A DNA stretch of 6,739 bases from an uncultured Bacteroidota bacterium (GTDB lineage: Bacteria > Bacteroidota > Bacteroidia > Flavobacteriales > Schleiferiaceae): positions 1 to 6,739 of the forward strand of contig CAJXMS010000126.1 of NCBI GenBank assembly GCA_913056475.1, written 5' to 3'. The position numbers were made by a program, and so were the translations under genes. The number at the start of each line of letters is the position of its first letter. Position 1 is the first letter of the stretch. Below the pieces are notes generated by a model. That model ran no database searches. It saw nothing but the letters and a program-made list of their open reading frames with translations, and was not told the DNA's origin. This document shows positions 6,568 to 6,739 of this stretch, piece by piece.

Positions 6568-6739
6568 ATGAAGAGGAAATGGGCATTACTGACGGGACTC
6601 CTGCTCGCCCTGGGGCTATCACATTTGGCCAAAGGCCAACAAAAAGTGGGCGACCGCTGGGTGGACGATAACCTAACCATCTGGATAACCCGCGATGAGG
6701 TGAAAGAGCGCGGCGCCTTCTATTACTGCGTAGCCGATA
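6568..6739 (+). CDS. Secreted protein of unknown function, N-terminal part
   Basis: The ATG at 6568 opens a frame of 57 codons that is still open at the window edge. It begins MKRKWALLTGLLLALGLSHL, a clear Sec signal peptide with a basic start and a Leu-rich core; cleavage is likely after Ala-Lys-Gly at residue 23, leaving QQKVGDRWVDDN as the mature start. No lipobox cysteine follows the hydrophobic core, so it is probably not a lipoprotein. The mature part seen so far (Trp31, Trp39, a charged DEVKERG stretch, then FYYC) does not match a family I recognise. It starts 9 bases after miaB in the same direction, so it is probably cotranscribed with it. Confidence 0.7.
   Translation, partial: MKRKWALLTGLLLALGLSHLAKGQQKVGDRWVDDNLTIWITRDEVKERGAFYYCVAD

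Overview
The window joins two unrelated kinds of DNA. From about base 600 to the end it is chromosome of a Bacteroidota bacterium. The evidence is a PorP/SprF-type outer-membrane protein gene (a type IX secretion/gliding family restricted to this phylum), a topA with the zinc-finger-free lysine-tailed architecture, an arginase-fold gene of the kind annotated as formimidoylglutamase in Bacteroidota, and TAnnTTTG-like promoter boxes. Bases 1 to about 600 are much richer in GC (43 of 60 bases in 481-540, against 27 of 60 in 1861-1920). They carry three tightly overlapping small genes, the last resembling a phage DnaT-like/head-completion-region protein. The likely source is a phage or prophage of a high-GC bacterium, perhaps a proteobacterium.

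Layout. Bases 3-218, 215-451 and 448-about 597 (+) form a phage-like chain with ATGA stop/start overlaps; the first gene is cut by the window edge and the third is cut at the junction. Bases about 598-1050 (-) hold the N-terminal half of a PorP/SprF protein, whose C-terminal half is lost at the same junction. Bases 1051-1284 are an A+T-richer leader with a possible promoter box and a hairpin. Bases 1285-2460 (-) are an arginase-superfamily gene that is full length (391 codons) but broken by one in-frame TAA. Bases 2457-4841 (-) are intact topA, whose stop overlaps the next start. Bases 4842-5103 are the divergent intergenic region between topA and miaB. Bases 5104-6558 (+) are intact miaB. Bases 6568-6739 (+) begin a secreted protein that runs off the window.

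The native genes form two divergent units: topA, the ureohydrolase-like gene and perhaps porP leftward, and miaB plus a secreted protein rightward. Their functions are DNA supercoiling control, an amidine-hydrolase-fold protein, an envelope protein and tRNA modification. They are mostly housekeeping genes and do not make one obvious pathway.

I do not see an undescribed defence or mobile system here. The two points that most deserve checking are the abrupt chimeric junction near base 600, which truncates genes on both sides, and the single nonsense codon at the DAHxD metal-ligand position of an otherwise well-preserved arginase-fold gene.
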